Assembly (NCBI GenBank): GCA_963575645.1
Contig: OY754468.1
Location: forward strand, 9,114,001-9,178,000
Reading direction: 5' to 3'
DNA: 64,000 nt
From: Xanthostigma xanthostigma
Lineage: Eukaryota > Arthropoda > Insecta > Raphidioptera > Raphidiidae
Shown piece after piece: positions 11,114-22,797 of the stretch (positions within the stretch are counted from its first letter, which is position 1; each line of letters begins with the position of its first letter). Below the pieces are notes generated by a model. It was not told where the DNA came from and ran no database searches. It saw only the letters and a list, made by a program, of their open reading frames with translations. The translations under genes were made by a program, and so were the position numbers.

Positions 11114-11499
11114 CATGCACATAATATAACAGTTACGATGTGGTGTGAAAATGAAAGTAAATATATTGTAATCTAATAAATAAACATAATTGATTTTATC
11201 TCTCAATTTCATTTGATACAAATATCAATTGGTATTCTGTACCTAGTAAAGCAGTAGCGGCACTTGTACAAACGTAACAATATTTTTTTGCACGACCCCC
11301 ATAAAATAGCTTTGTTTTTAATGCATATAGAGCGGTAATAAAATGTAGCCCCAGATCTAGGGGGACAAACCGGGGCACTCGCAATGGTTCGCTTTAAAAA
11401 CGTGGTACTTATATTAATTATTTTTTATTTCATTTATTATTTTTATACTTTTCGGTAAAAAAAACAAAAATACATCGTAAAAATATAAAAATATTAGAT
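11114..11499. other. No feature recognised
   Basis: AT-rich spacer between a hAT element and a tRNA-like repeat. Nothing supported. Confidence 0.4.
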
Positions 11500-11572
11500 G
11501 TCTCGTGTGGGATCGAACCCGCGACCTTCGCGTTAATAGCACGACGCTTTAACCAACTGATCCATAGACCAG
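11500..11572 (-). pseudogene. tRNA-Ile-like sequence
   Basis: On the minus strand 'gatcagttggttaaagcgtc' (D arm, box A) is followed by 'acgcgaaggtcgcgggttcg' (variable loop, box B), very close to eukaryotic tRNA-Ile. The anticodon loop has changed (CTATTAA; a tRNA-Ile would read AAT), and the T stem and acceptor stem do not pair properly. Likely a tRNA-derived repeat head or pseudogene. Confidence 0.65.
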
Positions 11573-12146
11573 TGATGGCATGTGCCTTACAACGGTAAAC
11601 AAGTAAGAATGAATTATATGTATCTGTCCACCCGGACAGACACACAAGAAATTGAGTTAAATAAAAGGTGGTAAAATACAAGGAAAATATACAGATCTTA
11701 TGGGTAGACTATCGTTGTAGTACTTTAGAAAAAATAATTTTGTGGTTGCATTGTACCTATTATTACATATCCAAATATATTTAAGCAGTGTAAGGACCTT
11801 CAGTTACCAATGGTCAATTAGAGAAGTCATTAGCGTGTGACCCTATTTACTACAAACACAAATTAGACCCCGCGTACAATAAAAAAATAATTCTTGTTAC
11901 TGTGTCACTACATAGTAAAACGTGATCTTTGATTGACTTGCAAAAATTACTCAGTAGGTAGCTACCTATTAAATGTAAAGATGCTTTGCCATAGAATAGA
12001 AATAATTTACAGAGCAAAATCACATAGATAAAACAGCGGGACTTCATTGTGTCAACAGGTGTCCACGGAATTAATTAATTTGAATTTTGAGTAAGAAATT
12101 GGAAATTTTGGGGATTGGATAATCACTAGGAAATATATTTTCGCGC
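11573..12146. other. No feature recognised
   Basis: No credible frame or repeat boundary seen. Confidence 0.4.
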
Positions 12147-12164
12147 ACCCCAGTGCATGGAATA

Positions 12165-12479
12165 ATAATAATAATGCGTTTAACGTTCGTTTCTCGACTT
12201 TATGTCATAACAGACGCCATTCGCACCATTACTATTTTCCATCTATCACACTTCCCGTTATTTTCTACAATTTTTAAACTTCTACTTAATTAATAGCAAT
12301 GGGCGAATGAAGGAATTTTTAGGAAATAAGGATAAGGTAGGCAAATATTGAGCATAGGAGTTTGACAGGTAATCGGCAATGGCCTTGAATAAGGAACCAT
12401 CTTGATATTTATCTGGAATTGTTGAGGGAAACCGTGGAAAACCTCAACAAGATGGCCGGTACAGGAATTAAACTCCCAG
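12165..12479 (-). mobile_element. ATT-tailed retroposon, 18-bp target duplication (copy 1)
   Basis: The element is flanked by a perfect 18-bp direct repeat, 'accccagtgcatggaata', at 12147-12164 and 12480-12497. On the minus strand it ends in 'aacgcattattattatt'. A long perfect duplication with a simple-repeat 3' tail marks target-primed reverse transcription. Copies at 20802 and 56985 extend further 5', so this one is truncated or internally deleted. RTE-like 3' end or SINE are both possible. Confidence 0.85.
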
Positions 12480-12497
12480 ACCCCAGTGCATGGAATA

Positions 12498-13482
12498 TCA
12501 TTGGACAGATTTTTAAAAATGCAATAAAAATTCATAAGTGACTATTTTCTTCGGTGAATATTTCCCGAAATGTAAGCCCCTAAAATGATATTAATAGTGT
12601 TAAAACTCATGGATACTCGACGTCTTTTTAATTAATGATTAATCTACGGAACTGTATCAACGTAATTGCAATGACATATTTCTAGGTTAGTGTGACATTT
12701 GTCAACCAACGAATGCAGCCAGTAATTAGCTCATAAATACGCCATACGAACCCTACCGGGTTTGGACGGTTATTTTTGTAGAAACTAATTTTTGATATCT
12801 CCGGTTTTGACCTCAGATGTGTAAGAAACCGTTCACTTTAGCCTGATACTTTATAATAAGGAACATGCTTAAAATAAGGTTTTTCTGAATCTGATTAAAA
12901 TGAGTGCCATTTAAAATAATAAAGGCGACGAAATGAATCAACACTTAAATTAGGTTTGGTCCCCCTGTTCATTTCAAGTCTCCTACCCAAAATTTCTAAC
13001 TTCAAAGATAAAAATAATAAAATGGGTACAAAGTTTCCGCCTTGAGTAATCCATTTTTTAATACATTTTATTATTTTAAATAACGAACATTATTTTTAAA
13101 AAAGATTGAATAATCAGTGTATTATTAATCTGGACGCACCATTTCTCTTTCTGTGACTAATCTCTCTATTATAAGAGTTTGAAAGTGCCCATCAATTATA
13201 TTATACCTATTTAATTTTTGGCAGTCACAATTACGCTTGCGAAATAATGTTTTATTTCATTTGTGGGCGCCTGAGCACTCACATCAATTTTCAAAAGAAT
13301 ACGATCACCTAAATACGTTTTATGTACTATACATAACAAAAACATAATTAGTGTGGAAAAAAAGAGCCAAGTTCTCGCGCTTTTACCAGCCTGTTTGGCC
13401 ATCAGAAGAATTGAAATATAGAACAGTTTCAAGTTTTCCAATTCCAAACTAGAAAAATGAGAAGGTCGGAAGTGTCACCTTC
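12498..13482. other. No gene recognised
   Basis: Nearly 1 kb without supported features. The minus-strand frame 13211-13447 has no motif or family resemblance that I can see. Confidence 0.35.
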
Positions 13483-13485
13483 TTA

Positions 13486-14727
13486 AGGCTCAATTATATT
13501 GAGCGAGTTTACAAGCTGCTTGTTGGCGAATTCCTTAATTGCTAGTAAACTCGCTCAGTGTAATCAGTTTACTAGCCAAGTAGCAGATTGTAAACTATCT
13601 GCGAGTAAAGTTGAAAGCCGTTCAACTTTACTCGCTACTCGCTGGCGTTTGGGATTGTTAGCTAGTAAACTAGTCGTGTGTCAACATAGTTGCTAGTGAA
13701 CTAGATGCGAGTTATATAGGCACCTATTCTATATCTATAAGATAAATAAAATGCATATCAATTGTTATCATTTTCTCCAAAGGAAATATGGACATGTTAA
13801 CCTTATCTCATAATATTATAAAATATCATTTTCTCTACATGTAGATGACAGGAAATATGGACATGTTAATTTTATCTCATATAAAATTAACACCTAAGCT
13901 TAAAATTGCTCCAAAACGAATACTTCTTTATTAAAATAAGTCTTTTCAGACTTCACTTATTATTGAGACAGTCAACGGACATGACATTGACATCCTAATA
14001 ATCGGTCCTACGTACATCGTAGTTAGAATAAGAAAACAATAATAAATAAGCACATTAACTTTAAGTGTATTTCAATTATAAATAAATAAAGTGTTTTAAT
14101 AAAAAATTAAATAATATTTTTTTAAAAATTCAAGTTTCAAAACACGAAAATTAACTTGCGTCTTGGTAGTTTCTGGTTTCAGTGTCTACAAAATGCCGAC
14201 GGAAGTAGTTCGTGCGGGAATCGGTTATTTTAGCTTATGCTATCAAAAAGGAGTTAAAAAAAAGAAAAGCACAAATTGAGGCAGAGAAGGGTGTGGGTGA
14301 AACCATGAATAGAAAGACGTTGGAAATATGCTGCATCGATCAGTTTACTGAAAGAGTTGAAGGACGAAGATCCTTTGGTTTATCGCAATATTAGAGATTA
14401 GACTGTACCCATTTTAAGGATTTACTGCAGATGGTAGATGGAATGCTACAACAAAAATTATACGAAAATGAGAAATGGCAATTCCAGTAGTCACAAAACT
14501 GGAAATTGCACAATATTATTCACGTACCCTTTCATTTTAAACACTTAACACGAGAACAGGAAATGAAAGAAAAACAACAACAAATTCACAATACGTGGTT
14601 CGTTAGCTAGTTGGCTAGTAAGCGAGTGAGAAGTTTGTGTGTCATCATCCGTATCTCACTAGCCAACTCGCCCGCTTCTAAACTCGCCAACAAGCAGCTT
14701 GTAAACTCGCTCAATGTAATTGAGCCT
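13486..14727 (+). mobile_element. PIF/Harbinger element, 1.24 kb, defective
   Basis: Termini AGGCTCAATT and AATTGAGCCT are flanked by the trinucleotide TTA on both sides (13483-13485 and 14728-14730), the target size of PIF/Harbinger. The terminal inverted repeats run for over 40 bp. Both ends carry arrays of the word 'agtaaactcgc' or its complement. A 60-70 bp stretch with 'aggaaatatggacatgttaa' is duplicated at about 13783 and 13850. The centre keeps the start of a transposase frame. Confidence 0.85.
14193..14541 (+). pseudogene. PIF/Harbinger transposase N-terminal relic
   Basis: Spread over several frames are pieces typical of the N-terminal part of insect Harbinger transposases: AYAIKKELKKRK (about 14233), then ELKDEDPLVYRN (about 14353), THFKDLLQMVDGMLQQK (about 14410), and AIPVVTKLEIAQYYSRT (about 14481). 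Known Harbinger proteins have this order before the catalytic domain. An in-frame stop (14396-14398) and at least two frameshifts break the frame. The DDE catalytic domain is absent, so the copy is a deletion derivative. Enclosure by matching termini and a TTA duplication supports the call. Confidence 0.75.
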
Positions 14728-14872
14728 TTAAGCATTCAATTTTTTAAAATTAGAACTTGCCAAGTAAAAGTCTTAAGAAGCGACACCGTATTAAATTTAT
14801 ATCAAAACTTTTTGTTCCATACCTCATTCTTAATTTTGGAAAAGAATGGAGCTTTGGAATGTTTCCATTCCA

Positions 14873-15193
14873 TCATTGTGTGTTGGTTTTCACGACCGGT
14901 GCTGTTCCAAATCTTCTTGGTTTCCAGGCTTGTAGACTGTGATCCATTGGTAGATACTTCTCTATACCTAACGTTCCGTCTACATCTGCGGTAGACATTA
15001 TCAAAGGCGGCGGGCGTAGTGTTCTTCTACGAGTCTCACAGGAAAGTGTGTCGACGACTGCTGTTCTCCCTTCTTTTATGCGCAACGTGCTAGTGTTTTC
15101 TGCTCGGTCGTAGATGGTAATAAGCTTGTTCGTGTAAATATTATCGTGCGCTACTGTTGATGCAAGAACTTGGCTTGATGCTGTGCCGTGCGT
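14873..15193 (-). pseudogene. Uncharacterised open frame, homologous patch at 34039-34152
   Basis: An open frame of 107 codons runs between stops on the minus strand, with an internal ATG at 15085. Its composition (TNKLITIYDRAENTS, KEGRTAVVDTLSCETRRR) is more protein-like than other frames nearby, but I do not recognise the family. In a second frame, 14841-14930 reads KKIWNSTGRENQHTMMEW, similar at DNA and protein level to KKIWKKVGRESLHTWM at 34039-34152. The homology suggests a repeated coding element, perhaps a transposon, though an exon pair of a gene family is not excluded. Low confidence. Confidence 0.3.
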
Positions 15194-15487
15194 CTAGATT
15201 TAACAAAAGTGCTAATCTATATCTATAAAGGGATTTGCCAATCGAACGAATGTAATTATTTATTTGTTGCATTTAAAACATAACATAATAATCGGTTCTA
15301 TGTATGTTTTATTTAACATCTACTAATTAAAGTCGTGAATAAAACATTACAATAAAATATACATTAAATATCTCATCTGCTGCGGAGCTTGTCTTATCAA
15401 AATGAAGGTTGTAGTTGTCTTTATGCACTGTCATTGATAAACAATATTAAACCAAAATGACCTTGAATATCGGGTGTTTATATTAAA

Positions 15488-15945
15488 GGACCCTGCACAA
15501 ACCTTATGGGATTTGGTTTTAGGTTAAATTGATCAAAAATGGATTTGTTTTATAGTTTTAAGGCTGCGAAAAAAAGTGTCCATGGGCGCATAGCCTAAAA
15601 ACCAATAGATTTCTAGCCACAGATATGTTTAGCGAGATTTAGATGTAGGGATATCCATTGAATTCACAATCCTAAAAAAACCTAAGCTCTAGAAATATGT
15701 TTTCGAGTACGCTGAATCCGAATATCACATTATTATTTTGTACAGGGTGACAATTCCAACATTACCTATTTTTCGACTATTTTTCTATTTCTGAAAAAAG
15801 CACAAAAGTTGAATATGGACCATGTTTGTAAATTCAATGGATATCCCTATATCTAAAATCCCGCTAAACATATCTGTAGCTGAAAATCTATTGGTTTTTA
15901 GGCTATGGCATGAACACTTTTTCCTAGTGATCAAATGCGGGGTCT
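15488..15945. mobile_element. GGACCC-ended foldback element (copy 1)
   Basis: Arms of about 130-190 bp in inverse orientation ('aaaccaatagatttctagcc' at 15599; complement at about 15882) enclose about 140 bp. Ends read GGACCCTGCACAAACC and, diverged, 'gcggggtc'. Two sister copies lie at 34464 and 50196. No coding capacity; no clear target duplication. Confidence 0.75.
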
Positions 15946-16739
15946 TTTAGCTATAACTTCTATAGTACGTTTTTAAGTTTGGGCTGAGTTGCGCAGATTA
16001 ATATATATACCTATATAAACCATAGACTGGACCAATTATTGCTACCAGTTTTTTCTGTGTCTGTCTGTATGAACGTGTTATAATTTTTCGTATTCCAGTG
16101 AGTGTCATTATGGGTTGATAAAAATATGAACGTTCCGCCAGCTGACGTCATTGGTCAGGTGAAACGAGGCCACCTCTGTAATCTATTAACCTTGTTTCAA
16201 GTCGTCTTTAAGTCGAGAGAAAAATGTAAGTGATTGGGATCTTTTGTTTCAAAGGACTACATAAGTTAGTATCTGTTCTGGTAAAATCTCATTTAATTTG
16301 CGGTTAAATAAGAATTAAAGATTTTTTTCTCCTTGACATCACATTAAAATTGAGAATGTAGCATACCTGACATGCATCGCATACATCATTTTACACGTAG
16401 ATCTTAAGAATTGATAAGAAAATTAAATGCCTTGATTCATAAGCCATATAAATGACTTGACAGTATTGCAAATTAATTCAGACTTCAATTTATCATTATC
16501 AATGCATAATGTGAAATATATCCAATTATACAAAAATAATTAAAACCTATTTAAAAATACTAAATCAATGGTCTATTAAGGTAAATGTGCCTTTGAATGG
16601 GCTATTACACCGTTTTTTGAAAAGTGTTTTAAATGAATCCTAAAGTGATAAAGAAGCACCACAATTTTTATAATAATATTTTATAACCGAATAGTGCCAT
16701 AAAAACGACTTTTAATTTAGCATTATGAATTTCGCGCGA
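15946..16739. other. No gene recognised
   Basis: Contains 'gctgacgtcattggtca' near 16140, a CRE-like TGACGTCA word, but no context that makes it a promoter. No supported frame. Confidence 0.35.
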
Positions 16740-17130
16740 AAATGACTCGTGACGTCACTGTGATCGTAAAAGTGCATAATAACCAAGTAACACTATACAA
16801 CTAAAAATATTTAAGATTGTTATGAATATCACGTTACCAGTGTAAGTCAGTATACAAGTTAGTAAAACTATTTAATTACTAAACGTATTTATCCTTGGTA
16901 GATTAATACTTTCTGCTTTTACGAAACCGTGTTCCATGATGCGAAATCAATAAAATACGGGATAGAAGTTTATAAATGTGATAATAACTTGAAAGAACTT
17001 CAAAATAACACACAGCACAACATAAACGTAGGTAGTTTACACCCGATGTGACGTCACATCTAACATGGCGAACAGCGTTTTTGACTTTTGAAGAGCAGAT
17101 TAAAAAATGCAATTCTTAAAATTGAATTAT
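16740..17130. repeat. Interspersed repeat, sister at 38930-39322
   Basis: About 390 bp are shared with 38930-39322, including 'tactttctgcttttacgaaa', 'aaataacacacagcacaaca' and 'tgacgtcac' followed by 'aacatggcgaacagcg'. Minus-strand frames in both copies (16903-17112 and 39094-39363) are parallel but carry no recognisable domain. Class unknown. Confidence 0.65.
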
Positions 17131-17761
17131 AAAGGGCCTCCTACCCCCCCCCTCTTGCTACGCCAATGATTAATAGACGTTACATATAATAATTTATGGG
17201 TACTTACAATGGGTTGCGGTACTTCGTAAATTTAATAACTCTAATGCATCCAACATTCCCCTAAGAAAGTTATCATGGCGTCATTAATAAGAGAAAAAGA
17301 GGTATGAAGTCAGTTTGTAGTCATTGAAGTAGAAGAGCTTGTTGTTAAAAAACACTCGGACATTTAATTAACGTAAATATTTTCCGTTTATCTACATGTC
17401 ATATTGCAACTGACCTTAGAGAGTCTTAGATATTATTAATGCATTTTTGCAAGACTGAAAAAGGCAATAAATTACATATCGTATTATAACAGTTTGACAA
17501 CGAATTCGTTCTAAATCAACATGATTTACAACATTTTGGTTTCGTAAAATATTACACTGTATCACAGTTTTGTATCCAAACTTGTATTTCAGAGTGCAGG
17601 TGATTGCAATGAAGGAGTTTAAGGCCGAATTTTTCAAACACTAAATTTTTTGAGGTTAATCTTCTTTTGGTACGATAGGGTAAAATCGATTCATGAATTT
17701 GAAAGTGTAACGAAACGTTGCAATGCACGTACACCGGTAGCTATAGAGAACGATGTAGTTT
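17131..17761. other. No feature recognised
   Basis: Small minus-strand frames only, mutually overlapping and without motifs. Confidence 0.35.
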
Positions 17762-17845
17762 AAGGTAAGGTAGTTGAGAGGTAAAGCGACTGCCTCGTAC
17801 GCAAGAGACCGTTGGTTCAAGTCTATAAGTTGGCGCCAATATTTC
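17762..17845 (+). pseudogene. tRNA-Thr-like repeat head
   Basis: 'gttgagaggtaaagcgactg' resembles box A and the D arm, 'tgcctcgtacgcaag' an anticodon arm with CGT, and 'cgttggttcaagtc' box B. The acceptor stem is not convincing. Downstream lies 'gaactaaaaagtt', the body motif also seen after the tRNA-like head at 9537. Probably a tRNA-headed SINE. Confidence 0.45.
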
Positions 17846-18066
17846 TTTTCGTCACTTTTGGGACTGGGGGTATGGTCGGACCACAAAAAAGGTCGGATTA
17901 TCAGATTTACAATAAAATAAACAGTCTCTGAACTCTGTATAGTTCCCTATACTAAATAAACGATTTTTTTTAAACAAGCTTTAATAAGATGTTAATAAAA
18001 ATGAACTAAAAAGTTAAAAATAATTTTATTCCGATTAGAAATAAGCCTTTTATACATACTTAGTGT

Positions 18067-18150
18067 CAAGTTTTCAAATAAAAGCGTGTTAAATCGTCTT
18101 TATGTTCTCTCTTGTTATTGAAATGTAACACGCTTTTATTTGAAAACTTG
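18067..18150. repeat. Perfect 25-bp inverted repeat
   Basis: 18067-18091 pairs exactly with 18126-18150 around a 34-nt spacer; the arms contain 'aataaaagcgtgtta'. The core resembles the arms of the palindrome at 9688, so this is probably another head-to-head repeat body. Confidence 0.75.
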
Positions 18151-18289
18151 TACAATATTTTTTACTTATCCCCAAAAAATGTGTAATTTTCAATTTCTCG
18201 ACACTTAGCAAATAAGAAAAAGAGATAGTGTATTTTACACTGCACACTACAGAAGTAAAACTGATAAAATTGTAAAAAAATATAAAGGC

Positions 18290-18364
18290 ATCTACCGCCG
18301 GGATCTGCCCTACGACCTTTAGGTTACGAGACACGCGTTCTACTAGCCTAGGAGCCAGCGACAT
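18290..18364 (-). pseudogene. Degenerate tRNA-like sequence
   Basis: On the minus strand 'gctagtagaacgcgtgtctc' and 'ggtcgtagggcagatcccgg' sit at tRNA-like spacing, but both promoter boxes are mutated. Likely an old tRNA-headed repeat. Confidence 0.35.
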
Positions 18365-19161
18365 ATTTAGATTTACGGCTGAATGACTCGTAAAATGCTC
18401 TAGAGTCTAGACAGTAGTACCATATAGCATCGTGGCCGTCAGCTGCGCCAGCATCGGTGGAATAGAGTTAGACAACTGAAGCCTCCCACGCACAGTAAAA
18501 AAGATAATATTTTTTATCATTACATATCGATTGAAAATTTGTCAAACGATAGTTATTGATGATCTTTTATAAAAAATAAACGTCAGCTGGCTGGACGATG
18601 GTGGATGTTACGTCAGCTGATCATACGAACTTGACGAAATTAAATTTGAATTTAGTTATTCCCTTTCACATGAAACTTTGTCAAAAGATAGTTTTTATAA
18701 CATTTAAAACAAATAAAATCGTCAGCTTTTCTGTATCAGCTGATAATCTTTCCCCCAATATACAACCAGTTGACGATTTTATTTATTTTAAATATTATAA
18801 AAACTATATTTAAAAAAATGGAATACGTTTTTTGTTAGTTTATATTTATTCTTAAAGTACTTACATTTTTGTTTTCTTATTTGTATAAATTTACGTTACA
18901 AAAATTCACTATATGATTAAAATGAACTAATTATTTTATAGAATGTGTTAATTGGGAGAAATAATTAGTTATAAACAATTAAGAAAGCAATTAAAATGTT
19001 GCATTCCTAAAAGTAATAAATTAATTAATTAATTAAATTCGGACTGATGGTATCAGCTGCAACAATTAAAATATTTTGACACTAAATAAAAATATTTTTT
19101 GTTACGCTTAATCTTAGCACACCTTGTGTCATGTATCAGTTATGTAATAATACACATATAA
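18365..19161. other. Unassigned; partial internal duplication
   Basis: Words such as 'acgtcagctg' and 'tttgtcaaa(c/a)gatagtt' recur around 18540 and 18677, suggesting an old duplicated repeat. No gene. Confidence 0.35.
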
Positions 19162-19390
19162 TTAGCGGCCCGACCCGGTGTCACCCGGGTGCAAAATTGT
19201 TTTGGTTTTTGAAAAAACACCGTTACAGTTCCGCCATTTTGTACAAAATGTTTACAAATTATATACAGAAACCTTCCTCGTTTATCGCTCTTTCTATTAG
19301 TGAAAACCGTATGAAAATCGTTCGGTATTGTTTTTGAGTTTATAGCGTTCAGACAGACGTGGCGGAAGGACTTTGTTGTAAATTCAGATA
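19162..19390 (-). mobile_element. Helitron 3' end remnant
   Basis: 'agcggcccgacccggtgtca' followed by 'cccgggtgcaaaa' is the reverse complement of the family's 3' hairpin and end. The rest of the sequence does not match the full copies. Confidence 0.5.
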
Positions 19391-19851
19391 CAGTGTAACC
19401 TCTTTATAACGTCCTTCTTTATAACGAAAAACTCCCTATAACGTAGAAATTTTTACAATTTGGTTGGTTTACATTAAAACCCATACATGAATATCCTCTT
19501 TATAGCGCAACAGCCATTCTCTATTGCGAAGATATATGTTCATATTTAGGCGTCAGCAAATATTTACAGACGTAAAGAGGACGATTCTGAACCATCACCA
19601 ACTATTCAACAAGTACTTGATGCCACCAAACTTATCGAAAAATTCCTCCACATCCCAAGATACTTAATAAAATAAAAAACAAATATTGGCACAGCAAAAA
19701 ACGTCAGGCAAAGTTAACGAACTATGTGTGGTTGGAATAAATTAATTGGGTGAAATTTGGTTATTTTTCTTCTCCACTCCATATAACAAAAACTCTTTAT
19801 AACGAAAAAAATGCTCAGTCCCTTGAGATTCGTTATAAAGAGGTTGCACTG
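19391..19851 (+). mobile_element. Tigger/pogo-type deletion derivative, TA target
   Basis: Termini CAGTGTAACCTCTTTATAAC and the complement GTTATAAAGAGGTTGCACTG, flanked by TA (19389-19390 and 19852-19853). The internal 'ataacg' words repeat near both ends. The centre keeps a piece of transposase C-terminus. It abuts a Helitron on its right. Confidence 0.85.
19562..19675 (+). pseudogene. Tigger/pogo transposase C-terminal relic
   Basis: A 37-codon stretch ending in TAA reads SEPSPTIQQVLDATKLIEKF. Tigger/pogo transposases end in an acidic region followed by a helix of this kind (T-x-x-x-A-L/L-D-A-x-x-x-L-x-x-F). No CENP-B DNA-binding domain or DDE domain survives, so only the tail of the ancestral gene was kept between the terminal repeats. 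The match is by pattern, not by alignment. Confidence 0.6.
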
Positions 19852-19853
19852 TA

Positions 19854-20099
19854 TAGATATAATAATATTATAAAGGGTTTAGTATGTGAGTTTGGATGTA
19901 GAAGATAATCTCCGAAACTACTCATCCGATTTCAAAAATGTTTTCACCAATGTTTAGAATGGATCTTCAGGAAGGACATAGGCTATATATTTCTTCGTTA
20001 AAATAAAAGCGATTTTCGTGGAGACCAATTTTGCAACGTAAGTCGACGAAAAAGCGGTGGCAATCTACAAATTCGGGCGAAGCCGGACCGGGTCGCTAA
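19854..20099 (+). mobile_element. Short non-autonomous Helitron, second family (copy 3)
   Basis: Begins 'tagatataataatattataa' and ends 'gccggaccgggtcgctaa' then T; CTAA fits the Helitron CTRR rule. Internal sequence matches the copies at 1305 and 5470. Confidence 0.75.
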
Positions 20100-20790
20100 T
20101 GTTCAATAAAACAATATTTTTTAATTCAATTTGATAATTTGTAAATTTCGATAAATATCTATCAAATACTCGACTGATACATTTTTTATTTGAGAACTGT
20201 GGTCCCTGATGTAGACTATATTCTTTTCTGACTGTTTTTAAAAAAACACTTTTTGGCTACAGAAAACTTAAAAGCGTAAAAATTGACCAAAAACTCAAAA
20301 TCGATTTTTTACACGATAACAAGGATTGTTTTGATATATTGTACTATGAAACTTCCAGAACTCGAATATTTTTATATCTTGAGTCAATATTCTACTCGAA
20401 TTTTCAACAATTTTTTTAAGGCCAAACATTTCATAAAGTAGTTTAATCAGTGCAAACAACGAAAATGGCATTTTGCGTCACCAAGTAATAATAATAATAA
20501 TAATATAAAATACAAAATACAAACATAAATAAAAGAGCTAAATAAATAATAATTATTATTATTATTAAAATAATAAACTTTAAAACTAGTTTGGTGTTGT
20601 ATAGTACCTACTATTACTATGCAAAATTTGCGTCATTTATAAAAAAACATTATAGTGTAGCAGCACTTTCTAATTAAAATTTTCTTAATGGTCTTTCTAA
20701 AACATTTAGTGTCCATTTTCTTCAAGTCTAGTCGGTTGAAAATGTCAACTTATTTTGACAATGATGAGATTTTATACTGTGCTCCGTATC
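20100..20790. other. No gene; AAT/ATT microsatellites
   Basis: Runs of AAT at about 20487-20503 and ATT at about 20549-20565. Otherwise AT-rich and featureless. Confidence 0.4.
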
Positions 20791-20801
20791 GGGAAAATTA
20801 A

Positions 20802-21173
20802 TAATAATAATAATGCGTTTAACGTCCGTTTCTCGACTTTATGTCATAACAGACGTCATTCGCACCATTACTATTTTTTCTACGACACTTCTCGTTATTT
20901 TCTACAATTTTTAAATTTCAACTTTATGAATAGCAATGGGCTAATGAAGGAATTTTTATGAAATTAGGATAAATTTTGAGCATAGGAGATTATTACAGGT
21001 AATCGGCCATGGCCTTGAATAAGGAGCCATCTCGATATTTAGCTGGAATTGTTGAGGGAAACCATGGAAAACCTCAACAAGATGGCCGGTACAGGAATTA
21101 CAGTTTCTCGGCGAGAGGCAGTGGGAAAAACTCCCAGCCACATCTGCCCCCGAATGTGAGTCTATAGTGTATA
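20802..21173 (-). mobile_element. ATT-tailed retroposon, 11-bp target duplication (copy 2)
   Basis: Flanked by 'gggaaaattaa' at 20791-20801 and 21174-21184. On the minus strand it runs from 'ggcagatgtggctgggag' to 'gcattattattattatt'. It is longer at its 5' end than copy 1. The small frames inside are not conserved as a reading frame across copies. Confidence 0.8.
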
Positions 21174-21184
21174 GGGAAAATTAA

Positions 21185-22514
21185 AAAAGAACAAAATAAA
21201 AACTAATAGTTGAGTGACAATTGATAAGAAATTAAAATTTACAATCGTGGTTGAATAACTTAATTTTCGCTGTTTAACTAATTAATATTCCAACATAAAG
21301 TCATATGGATTAATATAGAATTAATCTTTATTTTTGTTACACTAATTAAACCATATTTTTTGTGATGATGAGTAATTTTTTTACCACGTGTAATAATTAA
21401 TCACCTTCAATTTTTTTACTGCTTCACTTTTAATGATTATCACACTTCTTAATTAAAATATTGATTTAATTTTAAACAAAATTTAATTAAACACGCATGT
21501 AAGATTTTTTATTTGCCTTCTGTTTTTTCATTCTAAAATGAATATGATCTACCATTTGGCCACACAATAAAATTCAATTGAAACAGAACCTTCAAGTAAG
21601 GTGAATTTTTATGCTTTCTGCTTACAAACTTCCGATTTTAAGAGTAATCCACATGAAATAGAAATGGTAAATAGAGATATTACATCAATGCAGTGTTGAT
21701 AAACGTTGCAATTGCAAACATATTATTGAAACATTACTTTATTGCAACAGATAAGTTCCCAACTTAAAAATAGTCATCTGTCAAAATGTATTTTTAGCTT
21801 TATTTTTTTCTATCAAAATTCTTAATGTTATTTAATAATAATAACTATTTAATTATTAAATTAGGATTTCAATATTAAGACTAAGTATAATATCTACATA
21901 CTTGGTAAAATAACTAATCATCTGCATTGAAATGACGTTTACTAACTTTTTATTTGTGTTTGCTCGAGGTGAAAACTTCGCAAGTTCCATAATAAGTCAT
22001 TTATTAATTTATTCAACGCTTTTTAATATTATAATAAAAAATCACAATTATCAGTACCGATTCACAGTACGATTCATGATCATGTTTCTCTGATTATAGT
22101 TGTAAGTTTTGCCGCCAGATAGAGTAGTGCATATAAAGGATCCCTATAAGCGTAATTTTTATGTCGTAAATTTTCAGAAAAGTAGGTACTGTTGTAGTAC
22201 TGCTTAATTTAGTAGGTAATCAGGAAATAAAAACGAAACTGTTTTTAAACAGGGTTAGGTAGGTATTTAGTGGGACACACCCATTAAAATATTATATGTC
22301 TGCGATACAAAATGGCATACGTCTTGTTTCACGATTCAAATAATTTGTTTTCGTTGGTTATTATTATTGTTGCACGTGACAAAAAAGAAGCGGTTGACTG
22401 ACCGGTTACATCGCGACAATGCACATAAATCGCTATTAAATAATCAGTGTTGATCTACAATAAAGTACCAATAACCGGCTGTCACCCAAAAAACATTTAG
22501 TAAAAAAAAAAAAC
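21185..22514. other. 1.3 kb without supported features
   Basis: Very AT-rich. No reading frame, RNA gene or inverted repeat stood out on either strand. Confidence 0.4.
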
Positions 22515-22797
22515 GGCCAATTGGGCTTTTGAATGAAATTTTTTTTTGTCATAAATGGAAAGATCGTATATAAGTTTTATAACAAAACTATTTTTCTTTT
22601 TTTTATTTTCGTTATAATTCAAAAGTTATATCAAATTAAAAATAAATTTTTGTACCCAGTTCCGAGAACGAGCCGACATTTCCCGAGCGTAATGTGACGT
22701 CATAATGTAAATTTCTATTATCATCACATGCAATTGACACAGTGTTTTAACCTCTCATTGATTGAATACAGTCAATATATTAATAAATTTATCAAAA

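Noticed and set aside
10871-11129. Opposed 61- and 72-codon frames
   Set aside because: Both lie in the near-symmetric interior of a hAT MITE.
11500-11572. Functional tRNA-Ile gene
   Set aside because: Anticodon changed and T and acceptor stems do not pair; likely pseudogene or repeat head.
14611-14994. 127-codon plus-strand frame, partly in the Harbinger end
   Set aside because: It runs through the terminal repeat array of the Harbinger element and into unrelated flank; no domain and no conserved frame.
22690-22702. CRE-like 'tgacgtca' as a host promoter element
   Set aside because: The word recurs at symmetric positions of the putative transposon ends and in other repeats (17045, 39239); no gene start is nearby.
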